NCBI GenBank assembly: GCA_013368315.1
Contig: JAACJM010000113.1
Location: 124,001-188,000, forward strand
Origin: Tetrapyrgos nigripes
Lineage: Eukaryota > Basidiomycota > Agaricomycetes > Agaricales > Campanellaceae
Length of the DNA stretch: 64,000 nt
Reading direction: 5' to 3'
The position numbers and the translations under genes are program-made. The notes below the pieces were generated by a model. The model was not told the DNA's origin. It did no database searches and worked only from the letters and a program-made list of their open reading frames with translations. Below, in pieces: positions 11,640 through 24,784 of the stretch. How positions within the stretch are numbered: position 1 is the first letter of the stretch; every line of letters starts with the position of its first letter.

Positions 11640-12780
11640 TAAGTCAGGCGACGTTTATTATACAATGTACCGGACCGTTTGACGGTTTGCAAAGGGTGAA
11701 AGAATCAGAAAGATGGAGGAGAAGGACGAGATGCAAGCCTTCACATGACGCATGCTTGACACAACACTGGCACCACACCGAGGTCCGCTGGGGTCTGCTA
11801 GGGTCTAGACTGTCCCGATGGGTATCCATCCAGCAGGTAAGTAATGAAAATGGCATGTACATCGTGTTTCGCGTTGAGGTGAGCCTGGTGAGGCAACGAT
11901 TTCAGGACGAAGCGCATGTCGAGCTCTTTCAAATGGGGAAGCAGAGCAGATGAAAAGGTGGTGTGGTTGACTATGAGGAACTCGAAGAACTGGTTGGTGA
12001 AGGGATGGACCATCATCCCGTCTTCACGTTCCTGAACAGCTAAAGCAGTGAGAGTGGGTAGCTACTGCAGAAGGGCAATAACTTCGAAGTCTTTTAGAGG
12101 CAGGCCTGCTAGATGGAGAGAAACCAGCCGACACTGAGAACGAGCCGGGAGGGATTTAATGGCTCCGTTTTCAGCATCAAGAGAAAAACCGCCGAGAGGT
12201 GGATAGTGATAAACACTATAGGAATTGGTATATACAGTGAGATGTAAGAGAGAAGACAAGGTAAGATAATTGAAACAACCGAAAGTTCGGATCCGGATGT
12301 CTGAGCATTATGGTGAAGGCTTTTGAGTTCATTATGAGTGCGAACGGTACGAGATCCAGATGCTCCAGAGCTGCGTTAACATTCGGTGAGAACCGAGCAA
12401 GAGTAACTCGTGTTAGCTGGCTCCATGGGAGCAGCATTCGCACCGTAGCTCCCAAGATATCAGGGGGATGACCTAGATAGTGTTTCCAGAGCATGATCTC
12501 TTGAAGCTGAGGGGCTGACCGGAAGACATCAAAGCTTCCAAAGTGGGGGACGGGAATATTTATATCGAGATGCCCGAGCAATGGCATTTTATTCTTCGTG
12601 GACAGCAAATAGCTGTTGCTTAGCAGCTCCAGATGACATATATGAAGAAAATAGTGACTCTCATCGGGAGAATGAGCACTTTTAAAACAGTAAGAAAACA
12701 AGATCAGAGCAAGATCAGAGTCAACGTTGGTCCTCAGCTCCTGGTTTAAAAAATGGCGGAGTAACGTGAAAGAATATAGG
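11640..12780 (-). pseudogene. F-box/LRR-like protein remnant, N-terminus missing
   Basis: Minus-strand frames across this segment give leucine-rich text of the kind seen in the huge Agaricomycete F-box-like family: FRSAPQLQEIMLWKHYLG, LPWSQLTRVTLARFSP, SLHLAGLPLKDFE and LLPHLKELDMRF, in the right order. The longest frame (12216-12701) stays open upstream to about 12780, where a TGA lies in frame. No F-box (a LPxEIL-like motif) precedes it. The next gene begins at 13011, so there is little room for more exons. The C-terminal part is split over three frames at 12230 and 12050, which may be introns. It reads as a 5'-truncated copy. It could be a functional short gene if an upstream exon was missed. 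Confidence 0.5.
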
Positions 12781-12932
12781 TCGCTCTGAAGGATCTGTCA
12801 TGGGAGTGTAAACTCAGTTTGTAGTTGAGCAGCACTTCGACGTACCCACAAGTTAGAACTTAAAACGAAGCAGTGCGCGTTGTTTGTAACGAAAATTTGT
12901 GCCAATTTTCAAATTTCTTTCTGTCACCAGTG

Positions 12933-12943
12933 ACGCGACGCGT
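12933..12943. promoter_or_regulatory. Overlapping MluI-box pair (ACGCGA/ACGCGT)
   Basis: ACGCGA at 12933-12938 overlaps ACGCGT at 12938-12943, about 70 bases upstream of the ATG of the ketoacyl-CoA reductase gene. ACGCGT is the site known for MBF-type (Mbp1/Swi6) G1/S factors in fungi. Function here is inferred. Confidence 0.4.
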
Positions 12944-13010
12944 CGAAACTCTCTTATTTACGGTCACCGGTAATCTCGACGGCTCTATCCTCTCTGAAGA
13001 CCCTTATCAG

Positions 13011-14383
13011 ATGGATTTCCAACAACTCATTACTTCGATAGTCTCATTTGGTGCGCTAAAGTCTGTTTGGCCAACAGTTCCATACTTACGTGTCACCATT
13101 CCAGTCGAACAATACCCAATCCCAGCGACACTGATATTGTCTCTGGGGACATACAGTATAGCAAAAATAATCTACCAAACGCTCTCAGTTTTCCTGCAAA
13201 CTTTCATTCTACCAGGAGCTAATGTCGGTCACTTTTTTGGCTTCTCTACTGCCCTGGCATCGACACTAACATTGCATAACGATACAGCTCAAAAAATTCG
13301 GTGCAAAGAAAGGTGCTTGGGCAGTAATAACTGGTGCTTCGGATGGCATTGGAAAAGAGTTTGCATTCCAATTGGCAAAAGCTGGTTTCAACGTGTTTCT
13401 GGTAGCCAGGAATAAACAGCTCTTAAATTCTACTGCGCAGGAAATCGGTGTGTTGCATAGACTCGTTTGCTCACTGAGACTGAAACTTGCCTTTATGGGA
13501 TGGCAGAATCAAAATACGAAGGTGTTTCAACCAAGACCCACTCCATTGACTTTGCAAAAGGCGACGAAAAAGCCTACACAGGTCTCAGCGGTGCAGTTAC
13601 AGGATTGGACATTGGTGTTCTCGGTACGCCAGTTTTAACGGCTCGTAATCCTCATGTATTTACCTTTCCTTCGTTATGCAGTCAACAACGTCGGGAAATC
13701 CCATGCTATGCCCGCATACTTGGCTGATGTACCCAAAGACGAAATCGAGGATATTGTCGCGATCAACGTCAACGCAACTATCAAAGTCACTAACCTCATC
13801 CTTCCTGGCATGATTCAACGGTAAGTTGCTCGGTGACTACTCAATCCGCTGCATTTCACTAACAGTCGCATTTTTCACAGTAAACGCGGACTTATCCTTA
13901 ACATTGGTTCCTTTGCCGGAGCTGTCCCTTCTCCGATGTTGGCACCTTACTCTGGCACCAAAGCATTCCTCGCAACGTTCACGAGTGCACTTGCTGAAGA
14001 GGTGAAACAGCACAATATCACTGTCGAGCATGTAAACACTTACTTTGTTGTAAGTCGTCTTCTTTCTCATAAGGTATTACCTGATTTCACCATTCATTCA
14101 TCTGTAGGTATCCAAACTCTCCAAAATCCGCAAACCCTCTCTCTTCGTTCCCAAGCCCGGTCCCTACGTCCGTTCCGTGCTTTCGAAAATCGGACTCCAA
14201 TGTGGAGCTGCCTTCAGCGGTAGACCAAACACCTCGACTCCATACTGGTCGCATGCAATTATCGATTATGCTATGACTTTGTTCGGAGCCCCTAGTGTGT
14301 TTATTAGTTACACGCATGGATTGCATAAGGATATCCGTAGACGGGCGCTGAAGAAGATGGAGAGGGAAGCGAAAACTCAGTAG
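13011..14383 (+). CDS. Very-long-chain 3-oxoacyl-CoA reductase (ER, short-chain dehydrogenase)
   Basis: A short-chain dehydrogenase of the yeast IFA38/KAR type, which reduces 3-ketoacyl-CoA with NADPH in the ER very-long-chain fatty acid elongation cycle. The protein opens with MDFQQLITSIVSFGALK and an N-terminal hydrophobic segment (residues ~40-65). A 65-base intron then leads to LKKFGAKKGAWAVITGASDG with the Rossmann motif TGASDGIG. VNNVGKSH follows, then the catalytic Y-x-x-x-K in YSGTKAF with a Ser upstream in NIGSFAG. Introns split the protein at about residues 75, 115, 150, 190 and 245. The C-terminus ends KKMEREAKTQ, a basic tail suited to ER retention. Length (~340 residues) is normal for the family. 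The start was chosen because it gives the family N-terminus; longer frames upstream carry no motif. Confidence 0.88.
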
Positions 14384-14600
14384 ACGCTTATTCCTTAGAT
14401 GTTGGACAGATGTTCGCTGTACATGTCCTCGATATACCAAACACTGTCTTACCTGGAACATGCTAATTTCGCGGATATGGTTCTGAGGCGTATTTTTACT
14501 TATTATCATGCTATCCTGACGATCCTTGCTAAGTCTCGAACGAGCTTTCATCTCCAGCCTTTCAAATACCAAGGTTACATATGTGTATGTAATGAGTCTT

Positions 14601-17115
<2,515 letters not shown>

Positions 17116-17398
17116 ATTAGTGACTTTGTATCAAGTTAGATAGCTTTTTGACGAGGAACCGCACGATAGAAAAGAGAGGAAAGTATAACGGGACCAGATA
17201 AGTTATGACGTAGGGTACTATTTTTCTTTGTTTACCACTACCTCTTGAGAGTACGTAACGCGTAACGCGTAACGTCTCATTGTTCTAAGTATCTGTACAC
17301 TGATTATGATAATTTATGTAGTACAACAGTTCATACAAGGCTTTTGACATCGACAAGGAATAAAATTATCGTCGCAACATCGAGGCCAGCTCGCCAGC
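17116..17398. other. PRP4 promoter / dehydrogenase 3' end
   Basis: Short intergenic stretch that carries the tandem ACGCGT motif described separately. No gene is visible. Confidence 0.6.
17258..17270. promoter_or_regulatory. Two MluI cell-cycle boxes in the PRP4 promoter
   Basis: ACGCGT occurs at 17258-17263 and again at 17265-17270, set within a taacgcg repeat, about 145-155 bases upstream of the PRP4 start codon. This is the binding site known for MBF (Mbp1/Swi6) in yeasts. The role here is inference. Confidence 0.45.
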
Positions 17399-18827
17399 TC
17401 AAGGCTTGATAGCAATCTTCAGTGCTCCTCTCGAGTTCATCTTATCCAAAGCCTCCTGGAACTGATCAATCTTGTACGTGTCTGTCACCATTCCCTTCAC
17501 ATTGACCTTGCCACTGTCAAGGTAGGCGACTGCACGAGGGAAACAGTACGTTTGGGAGAAAGAACCGATAATCTGCAGTAGCAGAGTAGAACAGAGTCAA
17601 AACCGAAACACCGATAAAAAGCAAGAAACGTTTTGCACATACCCTAATCTCATCGCCAAAGATCTTGGAAGGCGGCCAGTGTACGAGAGCCTTGTTTTCA
17701 TACACACCATAAATCATCAACGTTCCGCCCCTTCTGACGTAGTTGATGCTCTCGTTAGCAAGCTTCTCAACACCAGTAGCTTCTACAACGACGTCAAAGC
17801 CGTAAGGGTTATCTTCCTTGAGCTTCTTCCATTGGGATTCAGGGTTCTGTCGATCTAGTTCGATGTACTCGTCAGCGGCGTTTAGCTGCTTAGCAATGTC
17901 CATCTTGATCCCCTTGTTGGCAGCGAGCACGATACGGGAAGCGCCGTTGAGTTTGAGTAGTTGGGAGAGGATGAGACCGGTAGGACCAGCTCCAAGCATC
18001 AGCACGTCAATACCAACGGGAGGTGCAAGTTTGTCTAAGCCGTGAATGGCACAGGCAGCAGGTTCGAGGAGGGTAGCTTCCTCATCGGTTAAATTGTGGA
18101 TTTTGTAAAGTTTTTCTTGTTTGCTGCAGGTTCAGATTTGATCAGCTCATTCAAGCGCTACGCTGCCTAGGTATACTTACTAGACAATGTACTCAGCGAA
18201 ACCACCATCTTGAGTAACGCCACGAGCGTTGAAGTCCTCACAGAGCAATGAATTGCCACGCCTGCAATAGAAACATTTACCGCACTAAACCAGCGATAAG
18301 AATGAGCTTCTGGTGATGCAGTGCATCAAAGCGTGTAAGATACGCACAGTGATACCAACGTCAGCAACACAGCGATCGCCAACTTTGAAATCTTTGACGT
18401 CCTTCCCCAGTTCCACTACGGTTCCAACGGCTTCGTGGCCGGGAATGAGCTATAGGGCGTTAGCATAGATCAAGACGCGTCGAGGCCTTGAGACATACAG
18501 GGAATTTGGCGATGAATTCACCATCGTGTATGTGCCCATCGGTTCCACAAACACCTGAGAAAGAGTCGGCGGTTGGATCAAGACTACAGCTCAGATAAAG
18601 ACGTACCACAGCACGATACTGAAGGAAGACGCGTCAGAGTAGGGCTTATGCTAGAACTAGAGAAAATTACCTTTGAGGAGAACGTCATTGTCCCCGACCT
18701 TTGGGATGGGAACCTGTTTTATTTCGAATTTCTGGGGCTGTAGCAGAGATGAGGACGGGCGGATCGAATAAGAGAAGAAAGCACTGACCGCAGAATACCA
18801 GAGCGCTTTCATAGTACCTTCAGGCAT
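17399..18827 (-). CDS. Zinc-dependent medium-chain polyol/alcohol dehydrogenase
   Basis: A medium-chain dehydrogenase/reductase with both zinc sites. The start [13 protein letters not shown] leads to a GroES-like domain. The catalytic zinc residues lie in CGVCGTDGH and PGHEAVG. The structural zinc cluster is [15 protein letters not shown], split by an intron before its first Cys. The NAD(P) fold has [16 protein letters not shown]. The C-terminus is [10 protein letters not shown]. In overall order it resembles fungal sorbitol/D-arabinitol dehydrogenases, which oxidise sugar alcohols in the cytosol, but the substrate cannot be fixed from sequence. Length is about 350 residues in about seven exons. 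It sits between two splicing-factor genes and has no obvious pathway link with them. Confidence 0.88.
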
Positions 18828-19367
18828 GGCGGGCAGAGAGTTTGTTGTTGTAAGAAATGCGGGAGGTGGTAAGAGACAAAGGATGATTCTGCCAAGGTTC
18901 GTATTTATGGGGACTTCGGGACTTCGGATGAGCTTAGAAGGAAAGTGACGTCAGTGTATAAACTATGTCATTGGCTACCTTCCTTCTCTGTACCTTTTCC
19001 TCAATTTTCCGTTGGCATTATCGATGACTGATCGCCAGCTCATAGAAGAAAGACAGCCGTATCCATATGCTCGCCACGTCGTTTCCTTGTTCATCGGCCA
19101 CGACGATGCCTGCACTGGCTTGCCACAGAATATGCAGTCTCAATGACACTCATGATCGAGAAGTTATGCTGCAATGCCTCAATCGTCGCTGTGTGACAAT
19201 TACAACTGTAGGGAGGCTACGTTAAGAATATGTACCCAAAATCACACCGATAGAGCCACAGCAGCACTGCTCGACAAACTTGGAATTAGGACGGGACACA
19301 GACCGAGGGCGCAAAGACTTACAGCACGACAGAGGTAGGAATCAGTTCACGAACGATCCCTTCCCCT
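18828..19367. other. Intergenic: dehydrogenase promoter and SPP2 3' end
   Basis: About 540 bases. Bases 19280-19367 abut the SPP2 stop, and the open + strand frame there is only the complement of the SPP2 Arg/Asp repeat. No separate gene is seen. Confidence 0.6.
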
Positions 19368-20743
19368 CTAATAATCCCTGTCCTTGTCTCGTCTACCATC
19401 TTTTCCCCTGTCCTTGTCTTTTCCCCGGTCTCTATCCCTTCTATCACGCTCTCTATCTCTATCTTTTCTCTCACTATCCCGATCCCTATCATAATCTCTA
19501 TCCCGCCGTCTATCAGAATCCCTGCGTCGGTCATCGTAATAACGGTCACGATCACGGTCTGGAGAACCCCTCCTAGAAGATGGCCTGGATTCACGTCTCG
19601 GAGAACGCGAACGATCCCGTCGACCTTTATCTCTTCTCTCCTCGATAACATTCCCATCCTTGTCCTTTTTTATGACTGGAATATATTTCTCCTTGATTTG
19701 ATGTTTCTTTTTCTTTGAAGAACTTCCGTCGTCAAATACCTCCATTTCCTTTGCCCCGATACCCAATAACGCGGGGCGAGCTTCTGGTATGTAAGGTTCC
19801 ACCATACCAGTTCTTTTCCGTGAGGCGGCAGTACCTTCCTTCCAACCCATACCGCGTAACATGGCGGCACCGAACTGAGATATAGGAACACGGCTGTAGT
19901 CTTCGAGTGAAGCTGACTCGGGGAGTTCATCCACATCCTGCTTGTAAGCATCTGCTTCTGAAACTGGAGTCAGTATAACGTCGATGTGAGGCCCAGAGTC
20001 TTCCCCATCATTACCCGCCAGTAGAGCACGTAAAGCGAGTTCATCCTCCGTCAACTCTACTTTCTCTGTTTTCACCTCTGCTTCCGTGACCAACACCTCC
20101 ATCATTTCGACGTCTTCCTCTTTCTTGACACTGACCTCCTTCTTTCTGACCTGTAAGCCAGAGAGAACGGGTCCACTGTTGATCATATCCTTCGTTCCTA
20201 AACCACCGACGCTACCGTCTTTTCCCGTCGCCTGAGCTCTAGCCGATTCAGGCACAAACTGACTCGCAGTCCGTCTCTTGCGAGCCATCTCTCTCCAATC
20301 CCGATTCCTGAGAGCGGGTATCACCAATGGGCCCTGGGAAGCCTTCTTCGGCTCATGAAGACTGTAAACGACATTGACATATCGGTCCTCTGGTGAGTTG
20401 AGAAGACCGCGACAAAACGAGATGAAAAGACACACCGTTGAACACCAAATTGGTCGAAACCGGTTACGAGCTCGTCTTGAATTTGATCATCTTCGTCACT
20501 ACTATCTCTGTCGTCTTCGTAGTGGCGTGATTTGGGGGAAGAAGTGTTACTACGGGCAAGAGGACTACCAGGGGCGGAGTCATTCACCAAATGACGGGGT
20601 AAAGAGGGGACTTTGAAGGAAGAGCCGCTGTCTGAGTCTGGCCCTGATGAAGTGGCTCTAGATACAGGTGTTGGACGCCTTACTGTGAAAGAGACTTTGG
20701 AGGTCATCGTAGTTGAGGTGAAAGAATCAGACTCAAGACTCAA
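19368..20743 (-). CDS. SPP2: Pre-mRNA splicing factor SPP2 (G-patch; GPKOW-like)
   Basis: A homologue of yeast Spp2 and human GPKOW, the G-patch partner that activates the helicase Prp2 at the first catalytic step of splicing. The first exon (MSLESDSFTSTTMTSKVSFT) ends at FDQFGVQR and is joined over one intron to LHEPKKASQGPLVIPALRNR, the conserved family segment. A KEEDVEMMEV acidic region follows, then the G-patch core YSRVPISQFGAAMLRGMGWK. Next is YIPEARPALLGIGAKEM. The C-terminal ~90 residues are an Arg/Asp/Ser repeat (RDRDRYYDDRRRDSDRRRD) like an RS domain, longer than in yeast. The gene shares a 64-base divergent promoter with ISA2. Confidence 0.92.
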
Positions 20744-20807
20744 CCGTGAGATTTGTCAGAGTCACGCCGGAACCGTTCGGGCCGTCCGCTCTCTTACTCT
20801 TACCGCC
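20744..20807. promoter_or_regulatory. 64-base bidirectional promoter between SPP2 and ISA2
   Basis: Only 64 bases separate the SPP2 start codon (minus strand) and the ISA2 start codon (plus strand). The space must hold both 5' leaders and any core promoter unless transcripts start inside the opposite gene. No TATA box is visible. ISA2 starts in a good context (accgccATGG). Confidence 0.6.
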
Positions 20808-21480
20808 ATGGCTTCGCGAGTATTGGCTCAGGCTTTCAGGTCGACATGTAGACGACGAGCTTTTCTCTCTCTATCTACTCGTGCATACTCAGTTTCTCAG
20901 CCTATGAGGTCGGCTTTCGCTCAACATTTACCCTCTGCTCCAACTACGGTCCTCTCGATGCCCAACCCAAAGTATCTCGAGCAAGAAGAAATAGACGTTG
21001 AACTCATCCCACAAGACGAAGCCAAGGTCCTCATAACTGACCGAGCGGCTGAAGTACGTTATATCTTGCCTCCTTTCCTTCTTTGAATCTTACGTTTTGC
21101 AGCAACTACGTACAATGTCAGAGCGAGAGAAAGACCCCAACGCTGCACTTAGAATAGCCGTAGAATCTGGAGGATGTCATGGGTATCAGTACAAGATGGA
21201 GCTGGCGAAAAACCGTTCTGAAGATGATTAGTAAGTACACAGACATAATTCCGTTGTCGTGACTCAACTTGCTCTTCTACTACTCTCCTCCAGCGTATTC
21301 TCCCACCCAACAATAAAACCATCCAACATAGTCGTCGATGCTGTATCATTATCATTATTAAACGGCTCAACGATTGATTTCGCTACGGAACTCATCGGGA
21401 GCAGTTTTAGGGTATCAGACAATCCACATGCACAGGGTAATGGATGTGGGTGTGGTGTTAGTTGGGAGCTGAAAATATGA
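20808..21480 (+). CDS. ISA2: Mitochondrial iron-sulfur assembly protein ISA2
   Basis: An A-type (ISCA2/IscA-like) protein that helps make 4Fe-4S clusters in mitochondria. The N-terminus MASRVLAQAFRSTCRRRAFL with several Arg and Ser is a mitochondrial presequence. The A-type domain carries RIAVESGGCHGYQYKMEL with the first conserved Cys, the middle segment VVDAVSLSLLNGSTIDF, and the C-terminal pair in GNGCGCGVSWELKI. Two introns at about 21052-21102 and 21230-21293 split it into three exons. Length (about 185 residues) is normal for ISA2. It is divergent with SPP2. Identification as ISA2 and not ISA1 rests on the FATELIGSSFRV segment. Confidence 0.9.
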
Positions 21481-21641
21481 TTGGATTCGACTGTGATACT
21501 TTGAATCCAGTGAGTGACTCTCTATTGACACAGTTGGAAGATTATAGTAGTAAAGTATTGCACACTAATTTCTATTACTATTAGAACTAAACGAATCTAA
21601 ACCTCTGCTCAGTCTCATTCATTGCGTATGCTGTAAGACGC

Positions 21642-22960
21642 TACAAGGCCAAAGCCTGAAGATTTCTGGTGGCAGGGTCGAAAGGCGCGAATTTCCAGCA
21701 CCTGCAAAGGGAAAGCTGTCAGGAACGCTCAAAGCGGCGAAAACCCAACTTACTCTTTGCGAAGCTCTACCATCTTTGGCACTTCAGCGAGACCTTCATC
21801 CGTGACCTGAGGCCAAGCTTCTGCTGTCGCAGGATCATGGTGTGCCAGGATGAATGGAAGGAGGACAGTGATATCAGAGTTGCCACTAATCCAAGCGATG
21901 TTTTCTACACAAAGAGCGCGTCAGCAAAAATTGAAATGAAATTCATCAGCTTACCTTGTATCATCTTCCCTAAAGTCTCGTCTTCAAGATCTTTCCCCAA
22001 ATCTCCGTCTCGCATCAGTTCCCACTGAAACCAATGTTAGCGTTCCTCATTGCAAATTACTATCAAGCATCGAATCACCTACCTGCCTGACCATAGTCTT
22101 CGCTAATTCATCACCCTCGCCCAAGAGACCCTCAAGCTCCTGCGCAGTAGCGGTGGCAGGTGACTGTTCATATATGTGTCAGAGTGAGTCAGAAAGAGTC
22201 AGGACGAGTAATACAATTTCAAATGTTTTCAAAACTTCACCTCTTTCCAGCCAATAGTCGCAGCACGCAGCTTTTCCAGTCCTTCTCGAAGATGCGGTAC
22301 ATTTGGATTGGACTCACTTCCGAACACTTCGATGAGGGCTGGACCTTGTTCTGTAGATTTTAGGAAGCGTTCATCGCCTGGTCATACGTAATGTCAGACA
22401 AGCCGAACCAAGAGTTGCCCAAGAGCTTGGCATAGATTTTACCTGCGAGATGAAGAAGAGCCATATCACAAAACACTGCGATATATTCCATAAACCCAAT
22501 AACTGACGCATCATCACATTGGAATTTGATACTAGGAACGACTGCGAGAATTCGATTGAGAGCGCGGATGAGGGTGTTCTGAGTATACGAATGTATCAAG
22601 TTGAAGATTAGCATTGCCAGAAAGTGAAAAAGAATTGTCGGTCAGGGATAACCGTCCAAATAAGTTGTACCTCACCTTCATCAATCCATTGACACAGAGT
22701 AGATGCTTTCTGGCACTGGAGAACCATAACAAATGCCGTTGTTAGAATTTCCGTGATGAAGGCTGATACAGCCCACGCACGAAGATGCGGCGATGTCTTC
22801 CGCCGTGATAGGGAGGGTCTCGGGCATTTGTGCTTCCGGTGGATGGATCCAATTTGCAAGAATAAAGGCGATGCTGAATGCCACTGCAGGAACAGAGAGA
22901 GGATGGGGAAAAAGAGGGTAAGATCCTTAACTGGGTTTTGTAGTACTTCTGCTCTTTGAG
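21642..22960 (-). CDS. Unrecognised multi-exon gene
   Basis: I do not recognise this protein. Joining frames over plausible introns gives a C-terminal ~230 residues: QWIDENTLIRALNRILAVV, ASVIGFMEYIAVFCDMALLH, joined over an intron (donor near 22443) to LAGDERFLKSTEQGPALIEVF. It continues LREGLEKLRAATIGWKE, LEGLLGEGDELAKTMVRQWE, ENIAWISGNSDITVLLPFIL and ends RNLQALAL with TAG at 21642. The text is helical and acidic with no membrane anchor. The 5' part is unclear: the exon holding LRAWAVSAFITEILTTAFVM (22681-22800) is likely coding, but the start was not found. The intron junctions in the C-terminal part are consistent, so I think it is a real gene. No catalytic motif is visible. Confidence 0.55.
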
Positions 22961-23475
22961 TGTCACTTCATTCGCCCTGATATGTGATATGTGAAAGAGG
23001 AGCTTGTCCCCTTTGAGCAGGACAAAAGACAATAAGGATGAAAGAACTCAAAGAATAGCGGCGTGTGTCCACCGGTACACCTTTTGATAATTTCAACGAT
23101 CGAGTCGAAACGGCGGCCTCCGTGTGAAACTTCCGGATACAAAGACAAGAATCGTGTTCGTGATGCCTGGTTGCGAGTATTTTACTATGCAGAAGGATAA
23201 TCTAGGATGAGATATGTGATAACATGAACAGATCAGCAAAACTGGAAGCAACAGACATGGAAAGATTCGACAAAGCTCGTTGAACGAGGGTGTAAAACAG
23301 ATATCGAGATAGTATAATCCAGACCAAGTCGTTAAATTCCGAAATGGCTATGAAAACAAAGAAGGGGGAAAATAATAAGACTGCGAATTAAAACGTCGGA
23401 AAAGGAAAGGAAAGTGTAAAAAGAGTCCGAAAGTGAGGTGTCCACAAAAAACGATCAAAATCATACGTGTAGAAC
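22961..23475. other. Intergenic, Rho gene 3' side
   Basis: The 5' end of the unrecognised gene may reach into 22961-23150, where a minus-strand frame opens with MSLYPEVSHGG. Otherwise no gene or repeat is seen. Confidence 0.4.
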
Positions 23476-24540
23476 CTAGCACACAACACAGCACTTCCAT
23501 CCCTTGCCTGTCTCCTCCGGGATACCACCCTTGCTGCTACTTCTGCGTCGATGGTGTCGGGCGTCAGAGTTCTGTTGTGCATTTGCGGGTACACCGTCTC
23601 GCATCAACATACTGGCACGAGTAGCAGTTTCGAATACATCGTCGACACCTTCAATCTTAAGCGCTGAACATTCCTTATATGCACGAGCTCCAATTGCATT
23701 GGCAACTCGTTCACCCATTTCTCGAGTGACATAAGGAGAGGGATTATCGGATGTATTTGGATGAGTTGGGCTAGGTCGGAGATCGGCTTTGCAACCAACA
23801 AGGATGACCGGGATTGTTGAGCCGCAAATCGAGCGAACCTCTTCTATCCACTGGAGGTGTAAGATATGTCACAACGGACCCAGTGGGAAAAGGTCACGGG
23901 CTACGAACCTTGGTCTCGACATTTTCCAATGAATCGGGGGTGTCGAGGGCAAAGGCAATAAGTATGACATGAGATTTTGAGTAAGACATCGGCCGTAAAC
24001 GCTAAGCGAACAGACGTCAGCAGGACGGTGGGCAGCATAGAAATAGACATGCTTCATATTCTTCTTGGCCGCTGTATGCATGACGTCTTTATGAGACAAA
24101 GTAAAGCAAAGTAGGAATGGGAGGACGCACGCAGTATCCCATAATGCTAGCTGAACGTGCTTTTCGTCAAGACGAATTTCAGCGACATAGTTATCAAAGA
24201 CGGCTGTAGAAACAGGAAAATGAGGCACGTCCGAGAAGACTGGGAGACAAGAGCAGACTTGGTTGCTACGGGTGGTACGGGTACGGTCAGGGTGGACGGA
24301 CAATGAATGAAGCGGACAGACGCACATATTCTTTGGGGAATTCACCGAGTGCAAACGAACAGAGTAGAGAAGTCTTTCCACAAGCACCTAAAAGCGGGCG
24401 TGTTTGAGATCACGTAGGGCAACACCAAAAGGTTACTTGCCATCGCCTACTATGACGAGTTTCCGCCTGATCTATTGGAAGACATCAGTGGGCGGCCTCG
24501 AAGGAGTGAACGGATAGCATACGGGATTTTGGCTGGTCAT
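23476..24540 (-). CDS. Rho-family small GTPase
   Basis: A Rho GTPase that switches actin and polarity pathways at the plasma membrane. The start is MTSQNP, then IRRKLVIVGDG. The P-loop reads GDGACGKTSLL only if the intron at 24388-24440 is GC-AG (donor gcaagt). It continues SFALGEFPKEY, VFDNYVAEIRLDEKHVQLAL and WDTAGQEEYE, joined to RLRPMSYSKSHVILIAFALD over a second GC-donor intron (24002-24052). WIEEVRSICGSTIPVILVGC, a KAD base-binding motif and a Ser/Arg-rich hypervariable region follow. The C-terminus is KCCVVC, a CaaX box with an adjacent palmitoylatable Cys. In the effector loop the exon join gives VPVF without the usual Thr of VPTVF, so a tiny exon may have been missed. The subfamily (Rho1, Rho3 or Rho4) is not certain. 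Confidence 0.88.
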
Positions 24541-24784
24541 TGAAAGGAAAAAAGAACGAAGGAGAAAATAGTTAGAAAAATAGAAAGGAACTGGAAGGTG
24601 AGCGAATGCTGTTCGCTTTATTTACCCTTATTTGTCGACGTCATGCTAGCTGACCGGGAACGGTTCCGTAACGCCTCTACAGTCCACCTGCACATACACG
24701 ATAAGCGTGGAGTCCTCCTTGTAGAATGTCAAGTCAGTAGTGAGCTTTCTTTCCCTTCTATTGTGCTCATCTCTCTCCCAGGTT

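Noticed and set aside
21642..22960. Membrane protein of the DUF6534 type
   Set aside because: The hint (NTLIRALNR and KIYAKLL) disappears once the intron with donor gtaaaa is spliced, which gives LAGDERFLKS and a soluble C-terminus.
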